Positions 36,814 to 45,747 of a stretch of DNA of 64,000 nt are shown in pieces. Position 1 is the stretch's first letter; each line of letters opens with the position of its first letter. Under the pieces are notes generated by a model. The model was given only the letters and a program-made list of their open reading frames with translations, did no database searches and had not been told where the DNA came from. Location: NCBI RefSeq assembly GCF_014773485.1, contig NZ_JACXBP010000004.1:372001-436000 (forward strand). The letters are read 5' to 3'. The translations under genes were made by a program, and so were the position numbers. The DNA is from Erwinia aphidicola. GTDB taxonomy: Bacteria > Pseudomonadota > Gammaproteobacteria > Enterobacterales > Enterobacteriaceae.

Positions 36814-37839
36814 ATGAGCGACGTACAGAAATATCTCGATCAAGGATTACGCGGTCTCTGGTATCCGGTGCTGGCGAGCTGGGAAGTACACTCGGCGCCG
36901 CTGGGGATAACACGACTGGGGCAGCAGCTGGTGGTATGGCGCGATGCCGAAGGCAAACTGCAGGCGCTGGAAGATCGCTGTCCGCACCGCGGTGCGCGTC
37001 TGTCGATGGGCTGGAACCTCGGCGACCGTATTGCCTGCTGGTATCACGGCGTGGAAGTGGCGGGCAGCGGTACGGTGAAAGATGTACCGGCTGTTGACCG
37101 CTGCCCGCTGGTTGGCCAGACGTGCGTGCGCGCCTATCCGGTGCAGGAAGCGCATGGCGCAATCTTTATCTGGTTTGGCGTGACCGCAGAGGATCCACCC
37201 ACGGAGCTGGTGTTCCCGCAGGAGCTGGCCGACAGCAAGTCTTACAGCAATTTCCTCTGTACCGCTGCATGGAACTGCAATTATCAGTACGCGCTGGAAA
37301 ACGTGATGGATCCGATGCACGGCACCTACCTCCACTCGTCTTCGCATTCGATGGCGGACGGTGACCGTAAGGCGGATATGTCACTGCAACCCACTGAAAC
37401 CGGGTTCCTGTTCCAGAAGGATGGGCAAAAAGGGGTGAATTTTGACTGGGTGGAGTTTGGCGAAAGTGGTGTGCAGTGGATGCGGCTCTCTATCCCCTAT
37501 CAGAAACGTTTTGGACCGGGCGGCCCGTTCTGGATCATCGGCATGGCGGTGCCGGAAAGCCAGGAGAGCTGCCGCGTGTTCTTCTGGCGCATTCGCCAGG
37601 TTGAGGGCTGGCAGCGTGATATGTGGCGCTTCTTCTACCGCAACCGGTTGGAGAAGCTGCACTGGGACGTGCTGGAACAGGACCGGATTATCCTTGAGTC
37701 AATGGCCCCGGCTGCGCGTAACCATGAATATCTCTATCAGCATGATGTCGGGCTGTCACGCCTGCGCCGCAACATGCAGAAAGCGGCGAGGCAGCAGCTG
37801 GCAAGACTGGCAGAGTTAGCAGCCCAGGAGACCTCGTAA
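36814..37839 (+). CDS. Rieske non-heme iron oxygenase, alpha subunit
   Basis: A 341-residue terminal oxygenase. Rieske ligands: Cys56-His58 (RCPHRGA) and Cys75-His78 (CWYHGV). The mononuclear iron motif is ENVMDPMHGTYLH (Asp166, His169, His174), with a later Asp in VLEQDR (about 295). The size and motifs fit the phthalate/vanillate O-demethylase-like single-component group rather than the large alpha-beta naphthalene type. It inserts oxygen into an aromatic or heterocyclic acid, using the ferredoxin and the reductase of the operon. The TAA overlaps the next ATG (TAATG). Confidence 0.92.
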   Translation: MSDVQKYLDQGLRGLWYPVLASWEVHSAPLGITRLGQQLVVWRDAEGKLQALEDRCPHRGARLSMGWNLGDRIACWYHGVEVAGSGTVKDVPAVDRCPLVGQTCVRAYPVQEAHGAIFIWFGVTAEDPPTELVFPQELADSKSYSNFLCTAAWNCNYQYALENVMDPMHGTYLHSSSHSMADGDRKADMSLQPTETGFLFQKDGQKGVNFDWVEFGESGVQWMRLSIPYQKRFGPGGPFWIIGMAVPESQESCRVFFWRIRQVEGWQRDMWRFFYRNRLEKLHWDVLEQDRIILESMAPAARNHEYLYQHDVGLSRLRRNMQKAARQQLARLAELAAQETS

Positions 37840-38588
37840 TGGGCGGGCTGCTGGCAGGAAAACGCATCGTCATCACCGGTGCGGCGCGTGGCCTGGGCTG
37901 GCAGTTTGCTCAGGATATTGCAGGCCAGGGGGCACGCGTAGTAATGCTCGATATTCTTGCAGCCGAGCTGGAAGCCAGTGCTGAGCAGCTGCGCAAGCAG
38001 GGTGCGCGAGTCGAAGCGCTGGCGCTGGATATTGCCGACCCGCAGGCGATTAACGACGTTATGCAGCTTGTCGCCCGCGAGGGCGGCATTGATGGGCTGG
38101 TCAATAATGCCGCGCTGGCGACCGGCGTTGGTGGCAAAAACATGCTGGAGTACGACATTGAGCTGTGGGACCGGGTGATGCAGGTCAATGTGCGTGGCAG
38201 CTGGCTGGTTTCGAAAGCGGCGGTGCCGCTGATGAAACGCGGTGGAAAAATCGTTAACGTCGCGTCGGATACCGCCCTATGGGGCGCGCCGAACCTGCTG
38301 GCATATGTTGCCAGTAAGGGCGCGATTATTGCGATGACGCGCTCCATGGCGCGGGAACTGGGAGAGCGCGGGCTGTGCGTCAACGCCATTGCCCCAGGGC
38401 TGACGCGCGTCGCCGCCACAGAGTACGTGCCGGCGGCGCGGCATCAGCTGTATGAGCAGGGGCGCGCGCTCGCCGGAGCGCAGCATCCGCAGGACGTCAG
38501 CGGTAGCGTGATTTGGCTGTTGTCATCGCTGTCTGATTTCGTTACCGGGCAGCTGCTGCCGGTCAACGGTGGATTTGTTTTTAACTGA
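37839..38588 (+). CDS. SDR family oxidoreductase (dihydrodiol-dehydrogenase-like)
   Basis: A 249-residue NAD(P)-dependent short-chain dehydrogenase. The nucleotide site is GAARGLG (about 15-21), then NNAALATG. The catalytic triad is seen in NVASDTALWG and YVASKGAI (Tyr and Lys present). After a Rieske oxygenase such an enzyme often oxidises a cis-diol or an alcohol intermediate, which is my inference. Translationally coupled to the oxygenase gene. Confidence 0.88.
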   Translation: MGGLLAGKRIVITGAARGLGWQFAQDIAGQGARVVMLDILAAELEASAEQLRKQGARVEALALDIADPQAINDVMQLVAREGGIDGLVNNAALATGVGGKNMLEYDIELWDRVMQVNVRGSWLVSKAAVPLMKRGGKIVNVASDTALWGAPNLLAYVASKGAIIAMTRSMARELGERGLCVNAIAPGLTRVAATEYVPAARHQLYEQGRALAGAQHPQDVSGSVIWLLSSLSDFVTGQLLPVNGGFVFN

Positions 38589-38603
38589 GGTGCAGGAGTC
38601 GTT

Positions 38604-39392
38604 ATGTCTGAAGCATCAAGCTGCCGCTACCTGATCCCGGGATTAGATCGCGGGTTGCAGCTGCTACTCGCCTTCGGCGCGCAGCAGCGCGAAATGACCT
38701 TCGCCGAGCTACACCGGCTGGTCGACATGCCAAAAGCCAGCGCTTACCGCGTGGTGCAGACTCTGGAGCACCTTGGTTTTTTACAGCGTAACCCGCGTAA
38801 CAACACCTTTACTCTTGGCATGATGGTGCTGCGACTGGGGTTTGAATATATCGCCTCGCTGGACGTAGCGCAGGCGGGGCAGCCGGTGATTGAGCAGCTG
38901 CGCGACCGCAGCCTGTGCAACAGCCATCTGGCGATTCGCGATGGGCGCGATCTGATTTATATCGCCCGCGTCAGCGCCGCAGGTGCGCGGATTAATCAGG
39001 TTAGCGTCGGTTCACGGCTGCCGGTTCACTGCACTTCCCTCGGCAGGGTGCTGCTAACCGATCTGAGCCGCAGCGATTTTGAACAGCTCTATCCGGAGCC
39101 GCTGATTGAAGGCGCAGCCCAGGTGCCATCCCAGGATCGTGAAACGCTGTGGGAGATGGTACAGCAGGATAACCAGCGCGGTTATGTGATTGGTGAATCC
39201 TTCTTTCGTCCGGGAATTTCGTCGATTGTTTACCCGATCTTCGGGCCCAGAAGTCGGGTGGCGGCAGTGGTCAGCATCATGGTGCCAATGCATGAAATTC
39301 CGGCCGCTGACCGCAGGCATTTGCAGCAGCTAGTGGCCGATGCCGCGATGAAAATCTCCGGCTTGTTAGGGCATCACGCCCAGGCTGGCTAA
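38604..39392 (+). CDS. IclR-family transcriptional regulator
   Basis: A 262-residue regulator. The winged HTH is residues 15-75 (MTFAELHRLVDMPKASAYRVVQTLEHLGFL), followed by the IclR ligand domain (CNSHLAIRDGRDLIYIARV, PVHCTSLGRVLLTDL, ERDTLWEM-like, GISSIVYPIF). IclR proteins often control aromatic catabolic operons. Here it lies inside the operon (15 bp after the SDR) on the same strand, so it is transcribed with its targets and could auto-amplify its own control. Confidence 0.93.
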   Translation: MSEASSCRYLIPGLDRGLQLLLAFGAQQREMTFAELHRLVDMPKASAYRVVQTLEHLGFLQRNPRNNTFTLGMMVLRLGFEYIASLDVAQAGQPVIEQLRDRSLCNSHLAIRDGRDLIYIARVSAAGARINQVSVGSRLPVHCTSLGRVLLTDLSRSDFEQLYPEPLIEGAAQVPSQDRETLWEMVQQDNQRGYVIGESFFRPGISSIVYPIFGPRSRVAAVVSIMVPMHEIPAADRRHLQQLVADAAMKISGLLGHHAQAG

Positions 39393-39484
39393 CCCAATAA
39401 CTGCGTAAATTTTTCAGGCGCTTAACCGCGTCGGGGATCTCTACGTCCAGATTCGTCATTTTGAACAAAAAAGAGGCAGAGAGC

Positions 39485-40414
39485 ATGCGCGTAACTGGAA
39501 TTGAAAAGCTGGAATTTGGCGTTGAAGACCCGCCACTGTGCAACAAGTTCATCCGTGATTTTGGCCTGTCGCCGGTGAACGGCAGCGATCGTCTGTTTCA
39601 AACCCTGAGCGGCGCACAGGTTGAATTCAGCCCGCTGGACAATCCTGACCTGCCAGTGCCCTTCGAAGCAGGCTCCACCCTGCGGCGCGTCACCTGGGGC
39701 GTGCGAGACGCAGCGGCACTGGCCGCCATTGCGCAGAAAATGCGTGACCAGCCCAGTTACCAGGAGCGCGGCGGGGCGCTGTACTGCACCGATCCTAATG
39801 GCATGGCGCTGCGTATTGTTGTCCGCCAGCAGCGTAAGGTTGAGCTCGATGTTCCGGGCATCAACCAGTGGGACGATATTCGCCGTATCGACCAGCCCAG
39901 CCCGGTCTATTCCCAGGCTACGCCAATCAATATTGGTCACGTGGTGTTTTTTGTCAGCGACCTGGCGCAGACGGAGAAGTTTTATCGCGAAGTGCTCGGC
40001 TTCGAGGTTTCTGACCGCTATATCGATCGCGCGGTCTTCCTGCGGGCTCAGCAGCGCGGTGGCCATCACACCCTGTTTTTACTGCAGTTGCCGAATGGTA
40101 AACGCGGTTTGAACCACGTGGCGTTCACCGTGCGCGATATTCATGAAGTGGTCGGCGGCGGGTTGGCGATGAACAAACAGCAGTGGAGCACCTTTATTGG
40201 CCCCGGCCGCCATCCGGTCTCTTCCGCCTATTTCTGGTACGTCAACAGCCCGGCTGGTGGTGCGTTCGAGTATTACACCAACGATGACTGGCTGACGGAA
40301 AACTGGCAGCCGCGTGAGCTGGAGCATTCGCTGGTCTCCTTTACTGAATGGGCGGTAGAAGGGGGTATCGACTACACCACCCGCCGCCAGCTGAAGCGTG
40401 AGGAAGCGCTATGA
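39485..40414 (+). CDS. Extradiol-type ring-cleavage dioxygenase (VOC family)
   Basis: A 309-residue two-domain vicinal-oxygen-chelate protein. Metal ligands appear as His152 (INIGHVVFF), His211 (GLNHVAF) and Glu262 (GAFEYYT), with a catalytic His-like residue in RGGHHTL. This is the pattern of catechol 2,3-dioxygenase and dihydroxybiphenyl dioxygenases. It likely cleaves a catechol- or hydroxyl-ring next to the hydroxyl groups. The ATG at 39485 is preferred over a TTG at 39461. The stop overlaps the next ATG (ATGA). Confidence 0.86.
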   Translation: MRVTGIEKLEFGVEDPPLCNKFIRDFGLSPVNGSDRLFQTLSGAQVEFSPLDNPDLPVPFEAGSTLRRVTWGVRDAAALAAIAQKMRDQPSYQERGGALYCTDPNGMALRIVVRQQRKVELDVPGINQWDDIRRIDQPSPVYSQATPINIGHVVFFVSDLAQTEKFYREVLGFEVSDRYIDRAVFLRAQQRGGHHTLFLLQLPNGKRGLNHVAFTVRDIHEVVGGGLAMNKQQWSTFIGPGRHPVSSAYFWYVNSPAGGAFEYYTNDDWLTENWQPRELEHSLVSFTEWAVEGGIDYTTRRQLKREEAL

Positions 40415-41610
40415 GCGCCGGGATCGTCATTATCGGCGGTGGGCAGGCGGCGGGCTGGGCGGCAAAAACCCTGCGCGATGGTGGCTACGACCAGCGTATC
40501 AGCGTGGTGGCTGACGAGCCGTGGGACTTTTATGAGCGACCGCCGCTGTCGAAAAGTGTGCTGTTGCAGGATGAGGTCGCCCTGACTCGCCTGTTTAGCG
40601 AGCCCGTGCAGGCAGCACTCGATCTCAGCTGGTATCGCCCGCTGCGCGCCGAACAGATCCTGCGCGGGCAAAAGCGCGTGCTGCTCAGCGATGGTCAGCA
40701 GCTGGCCTACGATCGGCTGCTGATTGCTACCGGCAGCCGTCCTCGCCTGCCGGGGCGCGAGTGGCAGAACCATCCCCGTATTCACAGCTTACGCAGCTGG
40801 CAGGACGCCATCTCGCTGAAAGCCGGGCTCAACGACTGTCAGCACCTGGCGGTGGCTGGCGGCGGATGGATTGGATTAGAAATTGCCGCTTCTGCCCGCA
40901 GCAAAGGTATTGCCGTCACGCTGTTTGAACGGCAGCCCGCGCTGTGCCAACGCAGTATTGACCCGGCGGTGTCGGCGGCGCTGCTGGCTCTACATCAGCG
41001 GCACGGGGTGCGGCTGCATCTCGACTGCGGTGAAATCGTACTTCATCAACAGCACGATCGGCCACAGCTGAGCTGCGCGTGCAGCGAAGCCGAATCCTTT
41101 GACCGCGTGGTGGTGGGGATTGGGATTGAGCTAAATCTTGAACTGGCGCAGCAGGCCGGGCTTGAGGTGGCGAATGGCATCGTAGTGGATGCCCGCGGGC
41201 AGACCAGCGACCCGGCAATTTTTGCCATCGGTGATGTGGCGCGCCATCCGCAATACGGTATCTCGTTGCAGTCTTGGGCCTTTGCCCAAAATCAGGCCAT
41301 TGCAACCGCGCAGGCCATGCTCGATCCGCAGGCGGCAGGGTATGGCGAGATCCCCTGGCTATGGTCGGATCAATACGACGTCAATATTCAGATCCTCGGC
41401 CTGCCCGGTGACGCGGGAAGGACGATTGTCCGGCCGCAGCCCGGAGGTGGGCTGTGGTTCCGTCTTGGAGCGGACAGCCGTCTGCAGCAGCTGGTGGCGT
41501 TTAACGATGCGCGCAGCATTAAGCTGGCGAAGCGCTGGATGCTGGCTCAGCGCCAGCTGGATGCGGCGCAGCTGGCTGACCCCGACTTTTCACTGATGTC
41601 GTTACGGTAA
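40411..41610 (+). CDS. FAD-dependent NAD(P)H:ferredoxin reductase
   Basis: A 399-residue flavoprotein of the HcaD/BphA4 type. FAD site IVIIGGGQAAGWAAKTL (5-21), NAD site LAVAGGGWIGLEIA and the FAD-phosphate motif FAIGDVARHP are visible. It should feed electrons from NADH to the Rieske ferredoxin. It overlaps the dioxygenase stop by 4 bp. Confidence 0.91.
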   Translation: MSAGIVIIGGGQAAGWAAKTLRDGGYDQRISVVADEPWDFYERPPLSKSVLLQDEVALTRLFSEPVQAALDLSWYRPLRAEQILRGQKRVLLSDGQQLAYDRLLIATGSRPRLPGREWQNHPRIHSLRSWQDAISLKAGLNDCQHLAVAGGGWIGLEIAASARSKGIAVTLFERQPALCQRSIDPAVSAALLALHQRHGVRLHLDCGEIVLHQQHDRPQLSCACSEAESFDRVVVGIGIELNLELAQQAGLEVANGIVVDARGQTSDPAIFAIGDVARHPQYGISLQSWAFAQNQAIATAQAMLDPQAAGYGEIPWLWSDQYDVNIQILGLPGDAGRTIVRPQPGGGLWFRLGADSRLQQLVAFNDARSIKLAKRWMLAQRQLDAAQLADPDFSLMSLR

Positions 41611-41625
41611 GCGGAGATCGGGCAG

Positions 41626-42855
41626 ATGAGTACTCTTGAACACCCACCGCTTACGGTCGCTCAGCAGGCTGAAACGGTTCGCTGGTCGATCCCGCTGGCA
41701 CTGTTTGCCTGCGTGCTGCTGGCCTTTTTTGACAAGGTGAGCATTGCCGCCCTGTTTTCTGACGTGCAATTTCAGCAGGCGATGGGGCTGAGTTTTGACA
41801 CCACCCGCCTGGGGCTATTAATGAGTGCCTTTCTGCTCAGCTATGGCTTCTCCTCGATGCTGCTCAGCGGGCTGGGCGACCGCATCAACCCGCAGCGTTT
41901 ACTGGTAAGCATGATGCTGCTCTGGTGCCTGCTGATGGTGGCGATGGGCTTCTGTCACTCCTATCGGACCATGCTGGGATTGCGCATCGCACTGGGCGTG
42001 GCGGAAGGGCCGCTATTCCCGCTGGCATTTGCCGTGGTGCGCAATAACTTCCCGCAGCACCTGCAGGCGCGCGCCACCATGCTGTGGCTGCTGGGAACGC
42101 CTATCGGTGCCGCCATCGGTTTTCCGCTCTCGCTGTTTATTCTCGGCCACTTTGGCTGGCAGAGCACCTTCTGGTTTATGGCACTGCTGACGCTGCCTGT
42201 GGTGGGCTGGATTTGTCTCGCGCTACGCAATATTCGCCGCGGAATGACAGCGACGCGCAGCAACGCTCAGCCGCGCAAAGCGGCACGTGCGGTGCTCTAT
42301 CGAAACGGCCACTTCTGGCTTATCTGCCTGTTCAACATCACCTATCTCACCTATTTGTGGGGCATTAACGGCTGGCTGCCCAGTTATCTGGTGGAGGGGC
42401 GCGGCATTCATCTGCGGGATGTGGGCTGGCTCTCTTCGCTGCCGTTTATCGCCATGCTGGCAGGCGAAGGGCTGGGTGCCTGGCTCTCTGACCGTGCCGA
42501 TCGCCGTGCGCTGGCCTGTTTTATCTCTCTGGGGGGCGCGGCAATCGGCCTGCTGGCAGTGCTGCATCTCCAGCAGCAGGGGGGGGTGATTGCTGCCATG
42601 AGCTTCAGCACATTTATGTGGGGCGCGGGGGCGCCGAATATCTTTGCCCTGCTGGCAAAAGCCACGCCACCCAACGTTAGCGCGGCCGCCGGCGGTGTGT
42701 TTAACGGGCTGGGGAATTTTGCCGGCGCGCTGGCACCGCTACTGATGGGGGCAATAATCGCCGAATCTCACAGCATGGACAGCGGCCTGCTGTTTCTGGT
42801 GGTGGTGGCCGCAGCGGGCTGCGTGCTGTTACTGCCAATCCTGAAACGTTACTGA
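41626..42855 (+). CDS. MFS transporter, ACS-like (organic anion)
   Basis: A 409-residue inner-membrane protein with about twelve helices. The AFFDKVSIAALFSDVQFQ start, LGLLMSAFLLSYG and the sugar/anion-type motif GVAEGPLFPLAFAVVRNNFP match the anion:cation symporter branch (ExuT/GudP-like) of the major facilitator superfamily. It probably imports the aromatic acid used by the operon. Substrate unproven. Confidence 0.85.
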   Translation: MSTLEHPPLTVAQQAETVRWSIPLALFACVLLAFFDKVSIAALFSDVQFQQAMGLSFDTTRLGLLMSAFLLSYGFSSMLLSGLGDRINPQRLLVSMMLLWCLLMVAMGFCHSYRTMLGLRIALGVAEGPLFPLAFAVVRNNFPQHLQARATMLWLLGTPIGAAIGFPLSLFILGHFGWQSTFWFMALLTLPVVGWICLALRNIRRGMTATRSNAQPRKAARAVLYRNGHFWLICLFNITYLTYLWGINGWLPSYLVEGRGIHLRDVGWLSSLPFIAMLAGEGLGAWLSDRADRRALACFISLGGAAIGLLAVLHLQQQGGVIAAMSFSTFMWGAGAPNIFALLAKATPPNVSAAAGGVFNGLGNFAGALAPLLMGAIIAESHSMDSGLLFLVVVAAAGCVLLLPILKRY

Positions 42856-42867
42856 GGAGTATCAACC

Positions 42868-43392
42868 ATGTCAGAAAGCATCACTAAAGCTGCCGTTAAA
42901 CCTGCCAACCTGTCAATGGATGAGTGGGTGGAGTCGCGCATTGCACGTTTTTCCGGACGTAAATATGACTGGAGCGCGCTGAAATTTCAGGCCGACTTCG
43001 ACCCGAAATATCGCCGCGCTCAGATGCGCTATATCGGCACCGGCGCGACGGGCGTGTCCAGCGACAGCAACACCGTTCCTGCTGAGCATTTCACCTTCTC
43101 AACCATGGTGCTGCCGGCGAAAAGTGAAGGACCGCTGCATCTGCATGACGATGTGGAAGAGGTATTTTTCATGCTGAAAGGCTGCATCACGCTGATGATC
43201 AAAGAGGGTGACAGCTACTGCGAAACGGTGCTCAACGAACGTGACCTGATCTCGGTTCCTGCCGGCATTTACCGCGGCCTGTTTAACCATGGCGAGGAAG
43301 AAGCGTTGATGTGCGTGATGCTGGGCACCGCGAAACCGCATATCCCGACCTATCCGCACGATCACCCGCTGGCTAAGGTGAAACGTCAATGA
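42868..43392 (+). CDS. Cupin-domain protein
   Basis: A 174-residue single-cupin protein. The first cupin motif is GPLHLHDDVEEVFFMLKG (two His and a Glu), but the second motif reads VPAGIYRGLFN, where the usual fourth ligand His is Arg. So it may bind metal weakly or with three residues. It could be a dioxygenase, an isomerase or a small accessory enzyme. Placed after the transporter and overlapping the hydrolase ATG by 4 bp. Confidence 0.75.
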   Translation: MSESITKAAVKPANLSMDEWVESRIARFSGRKYDWSALKFQADFDPKYRRAQMRYIGTGATGVSSDSNTVPAEHFTFSTMVLPAKSEGPLHLHDDVEEVFFMLKGCITLMIKEGDSYCETVLNERDLISVPAGIYRGLFNHGEEEALMCVMLGTAKPHIPTYPHDHPLAKVKRQ

Positions 43393-44168
43393 TCCAATGG
43401 TGGGAGACCGGAAATGGACCGGCGCTGGTGCTGCTGCACGGCATCAGCTCCGGCAGCGGCAACTGGCATAAGCAGCTGAATAACAGCGGCCTGCAGCAGT
43501 GTTGCCACATGCTGGCGTGGGATGCGCCGGGTTACGGGCAGAGCCAGCCGCTCACTCACCCCCATCCTACCGCCGCGCTGTATGCCGATATGCTGGCGCA
43601 GATGCTGGATGATGCCCATATCTCACGGGCGGTGGTGGTCGGACACTCGCTGGGGGCGCTGATCGGCAGTGCGTTCGCCGCGCGCTATCCACAGCGCATT
43701 ACGCGTCTGGTGCTGGCCGATCCGGCGCAGGGCTATGGCAGCGCCGCGCCGGAGCTGCAACGGCAGGTGCTGGAACAGCGGGAACAGCAGCTGGCTGGCG
43801 GGCTGAAGACGCTGGCCGACGACCGTGCTGCGCATCTGCTGCGCCCGCGGGCTGACGAGCGCGATATTGCCACGGTGGCGGCGGGAATGCGGCGGCTAAA
43901 TCGGGCGGCATATCTCCAGGCGGCATCCATGCTGGCCACGGAGGATATCCATCACTGGCTGGCGGATATTCACTGCCCGACAGAGGTGTGGTGCGGTGAG
44001 CTGGATGAGATTACGCCGCCAGCACGGGTGCGTGAGCTTGCGCGCCGCTGGAGTCTGCCTTACCTGACGATCCCGACTGCCGGGCATGCTTGCTATCTCG
44101 ATAATGCGGCTTTTTTTAATCGCCAGCTGCAGCGCATTACGGAGGCCGAAAATGAACCTGCAAATTAA
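43389..44168 (+). CDS. Alpha/beta-fold hydrolase (meta-cleavage-product-hydrolase-like)
   Basis: A 259-residue hydrolase. LVLLHGISSGSGNWHKQL gives the oxyanion loop, AVVVGHSLGALIG the nucleophile Ser87, GELDEITPP the acid and AGHACYLD the His. In operons with an extradiol dioxygenase this enzyme usually hydrolyses the ring-opened product, which I infer here. Its 3' end overlaps the next SDR by 17 bp. Confidence 0.85.
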   Translation: MIQWWETGNGPALVLLHGISSGSGNWHKQLNNSGLQQCCHMLAWDAPGYGQSQPLTHPHPTAALYADMLAQMLDDAHISRAVVVGHSLGALIGSAFAARYPQRITRLVLADPAQGYGSAAPELQRQVLEQREQQLAGGLKTLADDRAAHLLRPRADERDIATVAAGMRRLNRAAYLQAASMLATEDIHHWLADIHCPTEVWCGELDEITPPARVRELARRWSLPYLTIPTAGHACYLDNAAFFNRQLQRITEAENEPAN

Positions 44169-44946
44169 CGGGCGCGTGGCGGTGGTTACCGGGGGGTCCT
44201 CCGGCATCGGCTTTGCCACGTTACAGCTGTTATTGGAAGCCGGCGCCAGAGTGGCCTTCTGCGGGCGCGATACGGCGCGGCTGGCCAGTGCGCAGGCTGC
44301 GCTGCGGGAGCAGTTCCCCGATGCCGATATGCTGGCGCACCACTGTGATGTGCTGGTGCAGGAGCAGGTTGAGCGCTTTGCGCTGGCGGTCAGCAAACGT
44401 TTTGGCGCGGTGGATATGCTGATTAACAACGCCGGGCAGGGCTATGTGGCGAACTACGCAGACACGCCGCGCGATGCCTGGCTGCAGGAAGCCGGGCTGA
44501 AACTGTTTGGCGTGCTCAATCCGCTGCAGGCTTTTTTGCCGTGGCTGGAACAGTCGGATATGGCTTCGGTGACCTGCGTCAATTCGCTGCTGGCACGCCA
44601 GCCGGAGGAGCACATGATTGCCACCTCTGCGGCGCGGGCTGCGCTATTGAACATGACGCTAACGCTGTCGAAAGATCTGATCGCTAAAGGTGTTCGGGTG
44701 AATTCGATCCTGCTCGGTATGGTGGAGTCCGGCCAGTGGCGGCGGCGCTTTGAGCAGCGGGAAGATCGCGATCTCAACTGGGAGCAGTGGACGACTGCGC
44801 TGGCCCGGCGGCGCGGGATCCCGCTCGGCAGGCTTGGCAAGCCGGAAGAGGCGGCCCGCGCGCTGCTGTTTCTCGCCTCGCCGCTGGCTTCTTTCACTAC
44901 CGGGGCGGCGCTGGATGTCTCAGGCGGCTTTTCCCGCCAGCTATGA
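44152..44946 (+). CDS. SDR-fold protein with altered catalytic residues
   Basis: A 264-residue SDR: GGSSGIGFATLQ nucleotide motif and NNAGQG are intact. However, the place of the catalytic YxxxK reads ATSAARAALL, so Tyr is Thr and Lys is Arg. The Ser of the triad is present in VNSLLARQP. It may be a non-canonical dehydrogenase, a hydratase or a decarboxylating enzyme. The start at 44152 is chosen by overlap with the hydrolase and the SDR start MNLQINGRVAVVTGG; an upstream ATG at 44086 is inside the hydrolase. Confidence 0.78.
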   Translation: MNLQINGRVAVVTGGSSGIGFATLQLLLEAGARVAFCGRDTARLASAQAALREQFPDADMLAHHCDVLVQEQVERFALAVSKRFGAVDMLINNAGQGYVANYADTPRDAWLQEAGLKLFGVLNPLQAFLPWLEQSDMASVTCVNSLLARQPEEHMIATSAARAALLNMTLTLSKDLIAKGVRVNSILLGMVESGQWRRRFEQREDRDLNWEQWTTALARRRGIPLGRLGKPEEAARALLFLASPLASFTTGAALDVSGGFSRQL

Positions 44947-44955
44947 GGGTAAATG

Positions 44956-45738
44956 ATGAAAAAGATCATGCTAATCGGCTTTGGTGCCATGGCCCAGGAA
45001 GTCCTGGCGCGGCTGCCGCAGGGCGTTGAGCCTGGCTGGATAGTGGCGCGGGAAAGCCATCATGCGGCGATCCGCGATCGCTTTGGCGCACGGGTTGCCG
45101 CACTGACTTCTCCCACAGCCTGTGACGGGCAGCCGCAGCTGGTGTTGGAGTGCGCCAGCCAGCAGGCAGTCGTCGAATATGCTCAATATGTTCTGCTGCG
45201 CGGCTGGCGGCTGGCGGTGATTTCTACCGGCGCGCTGGCGGATGAGTTACTGCATCAGCGCCTGCTGGCGGCCTGTCATAGCGGGGAGGGGCGGTTGATC
45301 CCGCTTTCTGGTGCCGTCGCCGGGCTGGACGGGCTGGCTGCCGCGCGCGAGGGCGGACTGGACCATGTGATCTATCAGTCGTGTAAAAGCCCGGCCAGCT
45401 GGCGGGGTAGCCATGCAGAAACGCAGATAGACCTGTTGGCGGTCAGCGAACGTCAGGTGTTCTGGCGCGGCAGCGCGCGTGAAGCTGCACGACTGTTCCC
45501 GGCTAACGCCAATGTGGCGGCAACCATTGCTCTGGCTGGGATTGGGATGGACCAGACGCAGGTTGAGCTGATGGTTGACCCGACAACGCAGCGCAATACC
45601 CATACGCTACAGGCGGCGGGAAAGTTCGGCGATCTGTACCTGGAACTTCGTGGTTACCCGCTAAGCAGCAATGCGAAAACCTCCATGCTGGCAGCACTCA
45701 GTGCCGTACAGGCCTGCCGTCAGTTGCTCTATCTCTAA
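44956..45738 (+). CDS. Aspartate dehydrogenase-like (NadX) oxidoreductase
   Basis: A 260-residue protein. KIMLIGFGAMAQEVLA is the Rossmann motif; PLSGAVAGLDGLAAAREGGLD, ANVAATIALAGIGMDQ, and NTHTLQAAGKFGDLYLEL with the catalytic His of NTH match L-aspartate dehydrogenase (AspDH/NadX). It would oxidatively deaminate an amino acid, or reduce an imine, using NAD(P). Here it is next to an aldehyde dehydrogenase and not next to nadA, so the natural substrate may be an aspartate-like compound from ring cleavage. The second Met is chosen as start (GAGGG 6 nt upstream). Confidence 0.84.
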   Translation: MKKIMLIGFGAMAQEVLARLPQGVEPGWIVARESHHAAIRDRFGARVAALTSPTACDGQPQLVLECASQQAVVEYAQYVLLRGWRLAVISTGALADELLHQRLLAACHSGEGRLIPLSGAVAGLDGLAAAREGGLDHVIYQSCKSPASWRGSHAETQIDLLAVSERQVFWRGSAREAARLFPANANVAATIALAGIGMDQTQVELMVDPTTQRNTHTLQAAGKFGDLYLELRGYPLSSNAKTSMLAALSAVQACRQLLYL

Positions 45739-45747
45739 GGAATCCTG

